The translations under genes were made by a program, and so were the position numbers. Below the pieces are notes generated by a model. That model was given only the letters and a program-made list of their open reading frames with translations. It did not search any database and was not told the origin of the DNA. From positions 1-11,158 of the forward strand of contig JALWNR010000617.1 of NCBI GenBank assembly GCA_027083715.1: a DNA stretch of 11,158 nt, given 5' to 3'. Of the stretch, positions 1-7,051 are shown one piece after another (within the stretch, counting starts at the first letter, position 1; the number at the start of each line of letters is the position of its first letter). This stretch comes from Bacteroidales bacterium. GTDB lineage: Bacteria; Bacteroidota; Bacteroidia; Bacteroidales; NBLH01.

Positions 1-565
1 TTGAACTTAGCGAAGTAGGAAACGTTACGTCGGTAATAGCATTTCTTCTGAAAGCATAATTCCCTATAGAAAGCAATGTTGCCGGCAGCACTACCGTTTT
101 AATTCCCTTGTTATAAAATACCCCATTCGAAGAATTTCCATCCCTGATACCAGTTACAGTTTGCCCGTCAAGAGTTTCAGGGATAATAATGTCTTTAAGT
201 GTAAAATCGTAGGAACAGCTTTGAATAACACCATCTGTAACCACTACATCAGCGTCAGTAAGGGTGTAGGGTATAACTGCATGGTAAAATGTACCAAAGT
301 CGCTAACAGTGGAGCCTGCTACATATTGCTTGGCATTAGCATCTATCCAATACTGAAAACCGGTATAATTGGGTGTGGGCAGTGTTAATGAACTTAGTCC
401 GGAATTATAACTGAAAGCATCTGATCCAATATCTTTTAAAGAGCTACAAACACTTAAATCAATGCTTGTAAGTTTATTGTTTTCAAAAGCAGCATCACCA
501 ATTGAACTTAGCGAAGCAGGAAATGTTACGTCGGTAAGGGCATTTCCAAATAAATGCACTTTCAT
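1..565 (-). CDS. BspA-like LRR protein, third piece, partial at window edge (part 3 of 3)
   Basis: The frame is open from about position 565 to the left edge. It could be mis-called as a separate partial gene from the ATG at 563-565 (MKVHLFG), but homology begins only at NALTDVTF. It completes module 2 with repeats ending AAFENNKL and DAFSYNSG, then LPTPNYTGFQYWIDANAKQY. Module 3 follows: the header TLTDADVVVTDGVIQSC..., DIIIPETLDGQTVTGI, GVFYNKGI, then repeats such as LLSIGNYAFRRNAI and TDVTFPTSLSS. Module 3 is intact up to the edge, so the complete protein is much larger than what is seen here. Its frame matches that of the first piece, because the two upstream frameshifts cancel. Whether it is translated depends on whether the frameshifts are real. 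Confidence 0.72.
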   Translation of the reverse strand, partial: MKVHLFGNALTDVTFPASLSSIGDAAFENNKLTSIDLSVCSSLKDIGSDAFSYNSGLSSLTLPTPNYTGFQYWIDANAKQYVAGSTVSDFGTFYHAVIPYTLTDADVVVTDGVIQSCSYDFTLKDIIIPETLDGQTVTGIRDGNSSNGVFYNKGIKTVVLPATLLSIGNYAFRRNAITDVTFPTSLSS

Positions 566-896
566 CAATAATTTTTAAAGCCGGACAAGTGCTTAAGTCT
601 AAACTTGCAATATTATTAGAATAAAAAGCACTACTTCCAATAGTGGTTAAAAGGGTGCAGGAACTAATATCAAGAACTGTTATTTTATTTGTATTAAAAG
701 CACAATTGCCGATAGTGGTTAATGTAGCAGGCAAAACCAAACTGGTAATTCCTTTATTATAAAACACCCCACTTGTAATACTTGCACTACTAGATACACC
801 TGTAACTGATTGGGCATCAAGCGTTGCCGGAATAATAATATCGCTTAAAGCAAAATCGTACGAACAACTTTCAATAATGCCGGAAGTTACCACCAC
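495..896 (-). CDS. BspA-like LRR protein, middle piece (frameshifted gene, part 2 of 3)
   Basis: This open frame is the second module of the same LRR protein and not an independent gene. It has no signal peptide, and an annotated start would have to be a GTG (896) inside the module header. The frame itself stays open upstream of that GTG, reading HAVIPHTLTDDEVVV. Header motifs SCSYDF, DIIIPATLDAQ and GVFYNKGI are followed by LRR_5 repeats ending AFNTNKI, AFYSNNI and DESAF. After DESAF the frame runs into 18 unrelated residues and a TGA (495-497). In every other repeat AF is followed by two residues and then N. Here seven bases (545-551) replace the expected six, and the repeat resumes as NALTDVTFPASLSSIGDAAF in the next frame. 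It is therefore an internal fragment bounded by frameshifts at both ends. It is either a pseudogene segment or an effect of sequence error. Confidence 0.7.
   Translation of the reverse strand: MVVTSGIIESCSYDFALSDIIIPATLDAQSVTGVSSSASITSGVFYNKGITSLVLPATLTTIGNCAFNTNKITVLDISSCTLLTTIGSSAFYSNNIASLDLSTCPALKIIDESAFIWKCPYRRNISCFAKFNW
545..551 (-). other. Frameshift site 2 (+1) in BspA-like gene
   Basis: On the minus strand seven bases (ATTTGGA) separate the AF codons (GCA TTT) from the N codon (AAT). Every other LRR_5 unit in this gene has exactly six bases there (two residues: AFRSN, AFAYN, AFNTN, AFYSN, AFENN, AFSYN, AFRRN). One base is therefore extra, which restores the frame lost at 934-938. Confidence 0.75.
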
Positions 897-922
897 CTCA
901 TCATCGGTAAGTGTGTGCGGTA

Positions 923-1510
923 TTACTGCATGGAAAAAGTAACAAGATTATTCACACTTGCTCCGGCAGCATATGTATTTGCATAAGTGTCTATCCAATG
1001 CTGAAAGTCGGCATGGGCAGGGGTAGGCAGTACTATTGAACTTAGTCCGGAATTTTTATTAAAAGCACCTTCAGCTATATCGGTTAAACTTGTACAACTA
1101 CTTAAATCTAAACTGCTAAGCGAATTATATGCGAAGGCATATTCACCAATAATTTTTAATGAGGTACAAGTACTAAAATCAATACTTGTAAGCGAATTTG
1201 ACCGAAATGCATAGTCGCCTATAGAGATTATCGTGTTGGGTAAACTAATGTCTGTAATACCCTTGTTATAAAATACCCCATCAGAATAATTACTTCCATC
1301 CCTGATACCTGTTACAGTTTGCCCATCAAGAGTTGTTGGTATAATAATGTCTTTAACGGAAAAATCGTAGGAACAGCTTTGAATAATACCGTCTGTAACC
1401 ACTACATCAGCATCGGTAAGGGTGTATTGTGCCTTAATAGAAACTGAACTTGCCAAAAATATAAACAGGAACAGACTTATTTGTTGTAATGTTTTAGTTA
1501 ATTTTTTCAT
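923..1510 (-). CDS. BspA-like LRR protein, N-terminal piece (frameshifted gene, part 1 of 3)
   Basis: This 195-residue piece begins at ATG (1508-1510) with a signal peptide (MKKLTKTLQQ, then a hydrophobic stretch ending SIKAQ), so the product is exported. Residues about 29-80 form a module header (YTLTDADVVVTDG, SCSYDF, DIIIPTTLDGQ, GVFYNKGI). BspA-type LRR_5 repeats follow, of about 23 residues each with the pattern IDFSTCTSLKIIGEYAF, and the module closes with LPTP...FQHWIDTYANTYAAGA. The reading frame ends at TAA (923-925) after VTFSMQ. The homologous junction of the next module reads GTFYHAVIPYTLTDADVVV. Adding one T to the T5 run (plus-strand A5 at 934-938) restores VTFFHAVIPHTLTDDEVVV in the next piece, so the true protein continues. 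BspA-like proteins are usually surface adhesins or recognition proteins; the ligand here is unknown. No sorting domain is visible because the C-terminus lies outside the window. Confidence 0.8.
   Translation of the reverse strand: MKKLTKTLQQISLFLFIFLASSVSIKAQYTLTDADVVVTDGIIQSCSYDFSVKDIIIPTTLDGQTVTGIRDGSNYSDGVFYNKGITDISLPNTIISIGDYAFRSNSLTSIDFSTCTSLKIIGEYAFAYNSLSSLDLSSCTSLTDIAEGAFNKNSGLSSIVLPTPAHADFQHWIDTYANTYAAGASVNNLVTFSMQ
934..938 (-). other. Frameshift site 1 (-1) in BspA-like gene
   Basis: The minus strand reads GTT ACT TTT TCC ATG CAG TAA. One more T gives VTFFHAVIP, matching the module 2/3 junction GTFYHAVIP. The lesion is one base missing from a short T run, the commonest slippage or sequencing-error context. 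Confidence 0.75.
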
Positions 1511-1684
1511 GATTTTTAAAATAGGAAATTACAAATAGGTTTATTATTTAAAGATAAAAATAGATATTGGTCCTTTACAATGCCATGAATTTATTGGTAT
1601 ATTATCTGAATTGAGCGATTATCTTTTTGATAAACAAGCTATACCGAATAGTCTTTATAAATTATTTAAGCTGTTTAGTATAAT
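1511..1684. other. Intergenic region between two LRR genes
   Basis: These 174 AT-rich bases separate the secreted LRR gene from the BspA-like gene. I found no good TAnnTTTG element, no strong terminator hairpin and no open frame. The spacing suggests separate transcription, but the sequence does not prove it. Confidence 0.5.
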
Positions 1685-2596
1685 TTATTCCAATTCAAAT
1701 ACCAGATTATCAGGATCGTAGTTTATGTTTTTAATTGCTTTTATTGCTGCTTCAAGACTTTCTTCAGGAATTTGAGTGTTGCGTATAGAAATCATTCTTA
1801 AATTTGGATTAGAATACAAATATTTTAGCGTTTTAATGGGTGTGTTTGAGCAATCAATTTCTGTCAGTGATTTAATCATCTGCAAAGGGCGTAGTGTTCG
1901 TATTTGAGTATTTGAAACATCCAGTATTTTTAAATTTTTTAAATTTGCTAAGGGAGTCAAATCTTCAACATCAGTATCTGAACAGTAAAATTCTGTTAGA
2001 TTATATAAATATTGAACTCCATCAATTGAATAAAGTGCTGTGTTTTCCGAAACATCTAATTTAATCAGACTTTTTAGATTCTTTAAAAAAATTAAATCGT
2101 TAATGGTAGTATAATGAAGATCAAGCTCTTCTAAGGATTTTAAACCAAGTAAGGGACGAAGGCTTTTAACCATAGTATTTCCACAATTTAGTTTTTTAAG
2201 GTTTGATAAACCGGAAACCGGCATAATGCTGGTAATATTATCATTGTCGGCACAATTAATTTCTTGTAAATTTTGTAAGTTTTCGATACCTTCAAGTCCT
2301 TCCAAACTCGGACATTTTGTGCATTTTAATCTTTGTAAAAAGATAAGCTGTGATAGTGGCTTTAAATTGGTAATTTCTTTGTTATTTGAACAATTTATTC
2401 TTCGTATTTTTACAATTCTATCCAAATCTTCATCACTCGGATTCACTTCTTTCCCTTTAAATTGTTCTTTGTAAAATACTTTTTTCCACGCAGGCGACAG
2501 ACTGTTCCACCACTCCCTGTTCGACATTTGCGCACTTAGCAAGGTATTAAATACAAAAATACTTATAATTAAAATCAGCACTTTTTTGGTTCTCAT
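1685..2596 (-). CDS. Secreted leucine-rich-repeat protein
   Basis: A 303-residue protein starting at ATG (2594-2596) with a signal peptide (MRTKKVLILI, hydrophobic to about residue 20, cleavage after SAQ near residue 23). Residues about 28-66 form a capping region (REWWNSLSPAWKKVFYKEQF, then PSDEDLDRIVKIRRI) of a kind common in Bacteroidetes LRR proteins. Residues about 66-275 hold roughly nine to ten LRRs of about 22 residues with the pattern LxxLxxLxxLDVSNTQI, closer to internalin/LRR_4 than to the LRR_5 type of the neighbouring gene. A short tail ends NLVFELE. No T9SS sorting domain or lipobox is seen, so the protein is predicted to be periplasmic or released. LRR solenoids bind proteins; the partner is unknown. 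It is intact and complete. A possible TATATTTG promoter lies 57 bases upstream. Confidence 0.85.
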   Translation of the reverse strand: MRTKKVLILIISIFVFNTLLSAQMSNREWWNSLSPAWKKVFYKEQFKGKEVNPSDEDLDRIVKIRRINCSNNKEITNLKPLSQLIFLQRLKCTKCPSLEGLEGIENLQNLQEINCADNDNITSIMPVSGLSNLKKLNCGNTMVKSLRPLLGLKSLEELDLHYTTINDLIFLKNLKSLIKLDVSENTALYSIDGVQYLYNLTEFYCSDTDVEDLTPLANLKNLKILDVSNTQIRTLRPLQMIKSLTEIDCSNTPIKTLKYLYSNPNLRMISIRNTQIPEESLEAAIKAIKNINYDPDNLVFELE

Positions 2597-2652
2597 AGTT
2601 CTTTTTTGATTTTGTAAATTATTCGCAAAATATTAATTTTTCATTAAATATT

Positions 2653-2660
2653 CAAATATA
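2653..2660 (-). promoter_or_regulatory. Possible -7 promoter element for the LRR gene
   Basis: The minus strand reads TATATTTG, a perfect match to the Bacteroidetes TAnnTTTG element, 57 bases before the LRR start. No TTG is seen at the expected -33 spacing, and chance matches are easy in AT-rich DNA. Confidence 0.3.
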
Positions 2661-2756
2661 TTAAATCGGAATGGTTTAGGGTGTATAAGGATATTCTTCC
2701 TATTATCAGTGTGTTGGTGTTGGTTTGCTTACAGTTATTTTTTGTATTTGAAATGT

Positions 2757-4490
2757 TTAGTTTTTAACAAGTTTTTTCTTTAAAACAAACTGTTTAGAGC
2801 TGATTTTTAGTAAATAAAGTCCTTTGCTTAAACCGGAAGTATTTACAGATAGAAAATTATCACCGGGATATATATCCGTGAAAAACAATTCTTTTTGTTT
2901 CTTTCCTGATAAATCAAATAGCGAAAGTTTAATTGTACCAACATTATCGTCCAAATACAAGTTTAAGTTTAAAGCGTTATTAAACGGATTATTTATTTGT
3001 TTGATTTGGTTTTCTATAGACAACTCCGGTAAGGATGTTGTATTTTTTCTCATAATAATGTCTATACGCATTTGTTCTTCATCGGCAATTGTTATATCTG
3101 TTTTTGTAATCGTATCGTATCCGCTTGCACTGTAAATTAAGCTATAAGTTCCACCGGTTATCATCCGGTAATACATCCCGTTTAACGGATTTGAGTATAT
3201 TTCGGAGCTGTCTGTGTCATGATTTTCAATTGTAATCTTTGCTTTCACAGGATTTCCGTCCACATCGGTTATTTTTCCGTAAATTCCAAAATGTACCCTG
3301 TCGATATAATTTAGTAAAGAACGGTAATTATAATTCCATAAATCGGGTAAACTTAAAGCATCAGGAATTTTAGCCGAGGAAAGCTCAATGGTTGTTTCTC
3401 TACTGTGTAGATAATAGTTTGCATAATCTTGTCGTCCACCGTCAATGGGATACCAATCAGCTCCATTCGTAATTCCATTGTTTAAATAGGTCATGTAAGC
3501 TGTGCTGTTTGCATGAACGGTATCTGCATACTGTCTTGATACTTTTATGTACCAATCGTCATCGGCATGACGTGTGTACCAAGTATCCCAAGGATAATTA
3601 ACTACTTCAGCACCTCCATGAAAATTAGCTGCAAATATAAATTGATGTTTTTGCATAAAATTCATCATATCCTGTGTTTCTTTTTGGCGTGTTCCGCCCG
3701 GATACTCTCCACTTTCAGGGTCAGGGAAATTACGGTTTAAGTCGTATCCATTTGCGTTTGCACGTGTTGCACCACTAATATCTGTATTTCCGGCAGCATA
3801 AGTTCCATCTGGGTTTGCCAATGGGTTAATCCAAATTTCGGTACTGTCAATAAGTTTTTTTATTCGTGCATCTGTTTGGTAGTTACTTAAGAGGTAATCA
3901 ATCAATCGCAACATCAATACATAACCTGTAACTTCGTCTCCATGCATGGTTGATGAATAAAGAAAGTCCGGTTCTTCTTCATTCTGAACAACATTATCCG
4001 AAATTTTCATAGCCAAAACTAATCGTCCTGTAACACTTGTCCCAATGGTATCTAATTTGCACAAACCGGGATAATTTGTTGCAAATTCGTTCATTAAATC
4101 AATATACTGATTATAAGTGGGATAACAATTCCAGTTTTTTACGCCATTTAAATCGGTACACATAGTTGTTGCTACTTTTAAGGATGGCGGTGTTTGAAGA
4201 CTGTATTCCAAACCTAAATTATCAAACTCTTTTAACTGTGGTTCAGAAATATAAGCATAAACATAATTTTTAGCAACAGAGCCTCTGTCAATACTTACAA
4301 TTTTGTTTAAACGATAAAGAGTGTTTTTATTAGGCAACTTTATTAAAATATAGGCTTCTCCGCGCTTGTTTATTTGTTTTACAAGCGCTTTTTTGTTTTG
4401 GGCAATTCCCAGAGTAAGGTGTAAAGTAAAGATTAAAAGTAAAAATACCTTTAAATAGTTTATTTTGTATTTTAAAATATATAATTCCAA
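2757..4490 (-). CDS. M14 family zinc carboxypeptidase with T9SS sorting domain
   Basis: A 577-residue exported metallocarboxypeptidase. A signal peptide covers residues about 1-31 (hydrophobic VFLLLIFTLHLTLGIAQ), followed by a pro-like region to about 120. The peptidase domain (about 122-398) has zinc ligands H183 and E186 (MHGDE) and H291 (NFHGG). Substrate-site residues are N252-R253 (DLNRNFPD), and the catalytic glutamate is E369 (ETTIEL). The HGDE, FHGGAEVVNYPWD and TTIEL motifs resemble the carboxypeptidase D/N (M14B) branch. Residues about 400-482 form a transthyretin-like carboxypeptidase-regulatory domain (GKITDVDGNPV). Residues about 500-577 form a type A T9SS C-terminal domain (LFDLSGK, GLSKGLYLLKI, ending LKKKLVKN), implying export across the outer membrane. 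The start is TTG (4488-4490): an in-frame stop lies at 4497-4499, and no ATG occurs before the signal peptide core. One base separates it from the upstream stop codon, so it is probably translationally coupled. It should remove C-terminal residues from peptides outside the cell; the substrate is not determined. Confidence 0.92.
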   Translation of the reverse strand: MELYILKYKINYLKVFLLLIFTLHLTLGIAQNKKALVKQINKRGEAYILIKLPNKNTLYRLNKIVSIDRGSVAKNYVYAYISEPQLKEFDNLGLEYSLQTPPSLKVATTMCTDLNGVKNWNCYPTYNQYIDLMNEFATNYPGLCKLDTIGTSVTGRLVLAMKISDNVVQNEEEPDFLYSSTMHGDEVTGYVLMLRLIDYLLSNYQTDARIKKLIDSTEIWINPLANPDGTYAAGNTDISGATRANANGYDLNRNFPDPESGEYPGGTRQKETQDMMNFMQKHQFIFAANFHGGAEVVNYPWDTWYTRHADDDWYIKVSRQYADTVHANSTAYMTYLNNGITNGADWYPIDGGRQDYANYYLHSRETTIELSSAKIPDALSLPDLWNYNYRSLLNYIDRVHFGIYGKITDVDGNPVKAKITIENHDTDSSEIYSNPLNGMYYRMITGGTYSLIYSASGYDTITKTDITIADEEQMRIDIIMRKNTTSLPELSIENQIKQINNPFNNALNLNLYLDDNVGTIKLSLFDLSGKKQKELFFTDIYPGDNFLSVNTSGLSKGLYLLKISSKQFVLKKKLVKN

Positions 4491-4491
4491 A

Positions 4492-5649
4492 TTATTCTAT
4501 TTTATCGGATAATAATTCAATGCTTTTGATAGCTCCTAATTCAGGATAATACTCAATGCTATATTTCCCATTCAAATATTGGGTACTTAAAGGATGAACA
4601 TCACCAAATTGAGCCAGCATAATATTTTTTTCTGCCAAAATTTCATCATTAGCAATTAAACGTATGCTTACCTGCTCCGGAATGCGATAATACAATCCAT
4701 TACCGGTTTCTTTAACTTTTCCTGTTCTTTTTAAATAATCTTGACGTTTATTTAGTGCAATAATTTTCTCAACGGTTTGATGTGATTCTATTTCAATAAT
4801 TACAGGCATTCCACTAACATCATTCATTTGTACTACACCTCGGTCATCAGAAAATCGGAATAAAATTGCTTGAGTGGTTTTTTTAGGTGTTTCAGGAATG
4901 AAATCAAAACTATAGCTGTAAATCCTTTTTATTTGTTTGCCAACAAACATTGAAAGATATTTTTGTTCCAATTCATTAAGTTCTCTGATAATTTCTTTCA
5001 TAGCAATTCCATCCGGCATATTTTCCGTATATCCGTCTCCGACGATAATGGCTGCACGATCATCGCGTAAAGTATAAATTTTTTCGGCAAGGGCTCTTGC
5101 ACGCTCGTATGTACTCTTTTTGTTCGTAATTTCTTTCAATAGCGGAACATCGTTGAAATTAATCATTTGCGTTGTATTCAGCTCTGCCTCGGCAGGGTTA
5201 AAATTTAAAGTTTCTGTATTTTGTTTATCCGGTTTGTTACTCCTGTTTCTTGCATTTACCGAACTTATAAACCCACTTGGTGTTAACGAAATACCAAAAT
5301 TGTCAAGATGCTCATTATGTTCAATAATATAAATATTATTTGTGTCGGGAACAGGATAAGTGGTAAACTTTATATCTTCAATACTCCATTTAATTGCATC
5401 CTTTTTAATTGCGTTATCAATATTCAACAAACTTTTTGCATATTTTGAATAAGGTCCTTCCTTTGAAATTGTTTGGCATATTTTAACATTTACCCGAATT
5501 ACTGTTTTAGGTAATGTATAAAGTGTTGAATAATTACGGATACCCTGAACTTTTTCAATATTTATAACATTTAGCCTTTGTTCTTCCGTTTTACATGCAA
5601 ACAGCAATACTGCAAAGATGAACACCAAAATTATTTTTAATTTTAACAT
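4492..5649 (-). CDS. DUF4831-like lipoprotein
   Basis: A 385-residue protein starting at ATG (5647-5649). The signal sequence ends in a lipobox (LLFAC, Cys19), so it is a predicted lipoprotein. The acidic residues after the cysteine (CKTEEQ) might favour surface display in Bacteroidetes, which is inference. The body resembles the DUF4831 family: YTLPKTVIRVNV near 44-55, GPYSKYAKSLL near 65-75, a central MPDGIAMKEIIRELNELEQK stretch near 211-230 followed by YLSMFVGK, and a C-terminal block GLYYRIPEQVSIRL...LAQFGDVHPL (about 318-354). No catalytic motif is recognised and the family has no known function. It is the first gene of a two-gene unit with the M14 carboxypeptidase, with a good promoter candidate 30 bases upstream. 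The family assignment is from memory of its motifs, not a search. Confidence 0.85.
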   Translation of the reverse strand: MLKLKIILVFIFAVLLFACKTEEQRLNVINIEKVQGIRNYSTLYTLPKTVIRVNVKICQTISKEGPYSKYAKSLLNIDNAIKKDAIKWSIEDIKFTTYPVPDTNNIYIIEHNEHLDNFGISLTPSGFISSVNARNRSNKPDKQNTETLNFNPAEAELNTTQMINFNDVPLLKEITNKKSTYERARALAEKIYTLRDDRAAIIVGDGYTENMPDGIAMKEIIRELNELEQKYLSMFVGKQIKRIYSYSFDFIPETPKKTTQAILFRFSDDRGVVQMNDVSGMPVIIEIESHQTVEKIIALNKRQDYLKRTGKVKETGNGLYYRIPEQVSIRLIANDEILAEKNIMLAQFGDVHPLSTQYLNGKYSIEYYPELGAIKSIELLSDKIE

Positions 5650-5678
5650 AATTGCCTGTTTTTTGTTAATGATAAATG

Positions 5679-5686
5679 CAAATATA
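5679..5686 (-). promoter_or_regulatory. Candidate -7 promoter of the DUF4831-M14 unit
   Basis: TATATTTG on the minus strand matches TAnnTTTG exactly. It lies in the 57-base gap between the MORN gene stop and the DUF4831 ATG, 30 bases before the start, which would give a leader of about 20 bases. A TTG (5697-5699) is present but too close to be a canonical -33 element. Confidence 0.45.
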
Positions 5687-5706
5687 ACAAAACATTCAAC
5701 ATTTAA

Positions 5707-6957
5707 CTACCTTAATCCATTTGCTTTCATGTATTCATATGGCTTGTTAATATAGTCTTTCGGATCCATCAGCCTTTTTTTATTCACTTCAAATTGTTTA
5801 AACAATTCTTGCTCTTCTTTTTCCAATTCGTCTTTATTTTCGGCTTTCCCCATGTGATACACAATTTCTTTCAAAACCTTCCCGTCGTTGTCATAATAAA
5901 TCCACTTACCATTCATTAAATCATTTTTGTACTGCCCCCTGATTTTTAAATGTCCGTTTTGATAGTATAAATAATAAACGGAATTGCGCACTCCCATATC
6001 AATTTTTGTTTCTAAACGTTTTTTGCCATTGTCATAATATTGTCGCCATGCACCATTTTCTACATCATCTTTCCAGTTTTTTTCTTCAGATATTTGTCCG
6101 TTATGGAAATAAGTTTTTGATGTACCATTTTTTTTGCCCATTGTATAATTTTCTTCGGCAACTTTTACTCCTTTGTCATAATAAGTCCATAATCCATCTT
6201 TCAGTTTGCCAAAATATTTTCCTTCACCAATTAATTCACCATCTTCGTCATAGAGTTTGGCATCAGCCCATTCGCCTTTATCATCGTAAATTAAAAAAGC
6301 ATAAAGTTTACCGTTTTCGTGATATCTTTTATATTCGCCTACGGGCTTATTGTCTTTGAAAGTTACTTCGTAAGCGGTTACTCCATTGCGGTATTTTTTT
6401 GTCCAGAAACCTTGTTTCCTCCCTTGTTCATCTATCTGATTTATCTTTTCGGTTCTTGTGTTAAGTCCAATCTGTTTTTCAGGATTTTCCTGATATTCAG
6501 GATGAAATTCGATAAATTGTAAGCTCGTATCTGCATAAATTTTAGCCAGATAATCATAAGCAAATTTCGACTTTTCTTTATTTGTTCCGTAATAAATCCG
6601 GTCTGCAAAACTTTGTGTACTGTCTTTCAGCTCAGTATAAAAATTTGTAAAATCAGTGATAATTTCTTTGTTTTTGTCGTATTTTTTTGCTTTTGCAGCA
6701 TATTTTAAACTGTTACGCAAAGTTTTTGATTTGGTTTTCTCATCGGCAGATTTAAATTGCTCAAAATATGATTTCGATGCATAAAGCGATGCATAGACTG
6801 ATTTAGCATCTTTTTTCAAAATTTTTAATGCCTGTTCAATGCATTTTTCATACTCTTGTTTGTCGTAAAACGATTTTAGCTTTTTTTCATCTTTGCTTTG
6901 TGCAAAAAGAACGGTTGAAATAAATAGTGCAATAAGTAATGTTGTAACTTGCTTCAT
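5707..6957 (-). CDS. Exported MORN-repeat (YwqK-like) protein
   Basis: A 416-residue protein starting at ATG (6955-6957) with a signal peptide (residues 1-20, ending TVLFAQ). Residues about 21-150 are lysine-rich and helical, resembling tetratricopeptide-type repeats (YDKQEYEKCIEQALKILKKD). Residues about 178-372 carry about seven MORN_2-type repeats, each with a NGxW/Y, YYDNGK or GKKNG core: GFWTKKYRNG, GEYKRYHENG, GLWTYYDKG, GTSKTYFHNG, GAWRQYYDNG, NSVYYLYYQNG and GKWIYYDNDG. A charged tail (371-416) follows. The MORN_2 pattern is shared with proteins often auto-named YwqK family antitoxins, but no toxin partner lies nearby, so that label should not be read as function. No lipobox or sorting domain is present, suggesting the periplasm. 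It may be read through from the upstream Asp-box gene, since no promoter was found in the 94-base gap. Confidence 0.87.
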   Translation of the reverse strand: MKQVTTLLIALFISTVLFAQSKDEKKLKSFYDKQEYEKCIEQALKILKKDAKSVYASLYASKSYFEQFKSADEKTKSKTLRNSLKYAAKAKKYDKNKEIITDFTNFYTELKDSTQSFADRIYYGTNKEKSKFAYDYLAKIYADTSLQFIEFHPEYQENPEKQIGLNTRTEKINQIDEQGRKQGFWTKKYRNGVTAYEVTFKDNKPVGEYKRYHENGKLYAFLIYDDKGEWADAKLYDEDGELIGEGKYFGKLKDGLWTYYDKGVKVAEENYTMGKKNGTSKTYFHNGQISEEKNWKDDVENGAWRQYYDNGKKRLETKIDMGVRNSVYYLYYQNGHLKIRGQYKNDLMNGKWIYYDNDGKVLKEIVYHMGKAENKDELEKEEQELFKQFEVNKKRLMDPKDYINKPYEYMKANGLR

Positions 6958-7015
6958 AAAATACTTTGCTTAAATGTTTTTATCTATAACTGATTTTTGG
7001 TAGAAATATTGCAAT

Positions 7016-7046
7016 ACGCAGCACAGCTTTCAAAGCTGTGCTACGC
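7016..7046 (-). repeat. Palindromic hairpin, REP-like
   Basis: A perfect 11-base inverted repeat (AGCACAGCTTT / AAAGCTGTGCT) with a one-base centre lies at 7020-7042. On the minus-strand transcript four further pairs extend it to 7016-7046 through two G-U wobbles (GCGU with GCGU). On the plus strand the wobble positions become A-C mismatches, so the structure favours minus-strand RNA. It lies 5 bases past the stop of the Asp-box gene. No T tract follows on the minus strand, so it is a poor intrinsic terminator. It could instead be a REP/RAYT-type palindrome or an mRNA 3'-end stabiliser. Confidence 0.6.
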
Positions 7047-7051
7047 CATTT

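Larger units (their letters stand above)
1..1426 (-). repeat. Tandem module repeats in the BspA-like gene
   Basis: Positions 105-268 and 1260-1426 are near-identical direct copies of the module header, differing by scattered substitutions and one codon of length. A more diverged third copy lies at about 751-917. A second direct repeat pairs 1-45 with 502-546, with four mismatches in 45. Modules carry different numbers of LRR units: about three plus a closing unit in module 1, about five plus a closing unit in module 2. This fits duplication followed by unequal exchange between units. The repeats are coding, not a CRISPR or mobile element. Confidence 0.85.

Noticed and set aside
934..938. Phase-variable homopolymer tract
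   Set aside because: A run of five is short for slippage-driven switching, and the second frameshift is not in a homopolymer, so designed phase variation is not supported.
1..1426. CRISPR or satellite array suggested by the direct repeats
   Set aside because: Repeats are long, of unequal spacing, and translate to homologous protein modules, so they are coding duplications.
5707..6957. Toxin-antitoxin antitoxin, as YwqK-like proteins are often named
   Set aside because: The protein is exported, has a helical N-terminal region and has no small partner gene. The label reflects shared MORN_2 repeats only.
7020..7042. Intrinsic terminator of the Asp-box gene
   Set aside because: The stem is strong, but the minus strand continues GCGTATTGC without a U run. 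A T-rich stretch lies only on the plus-strand side, where no gene ends.
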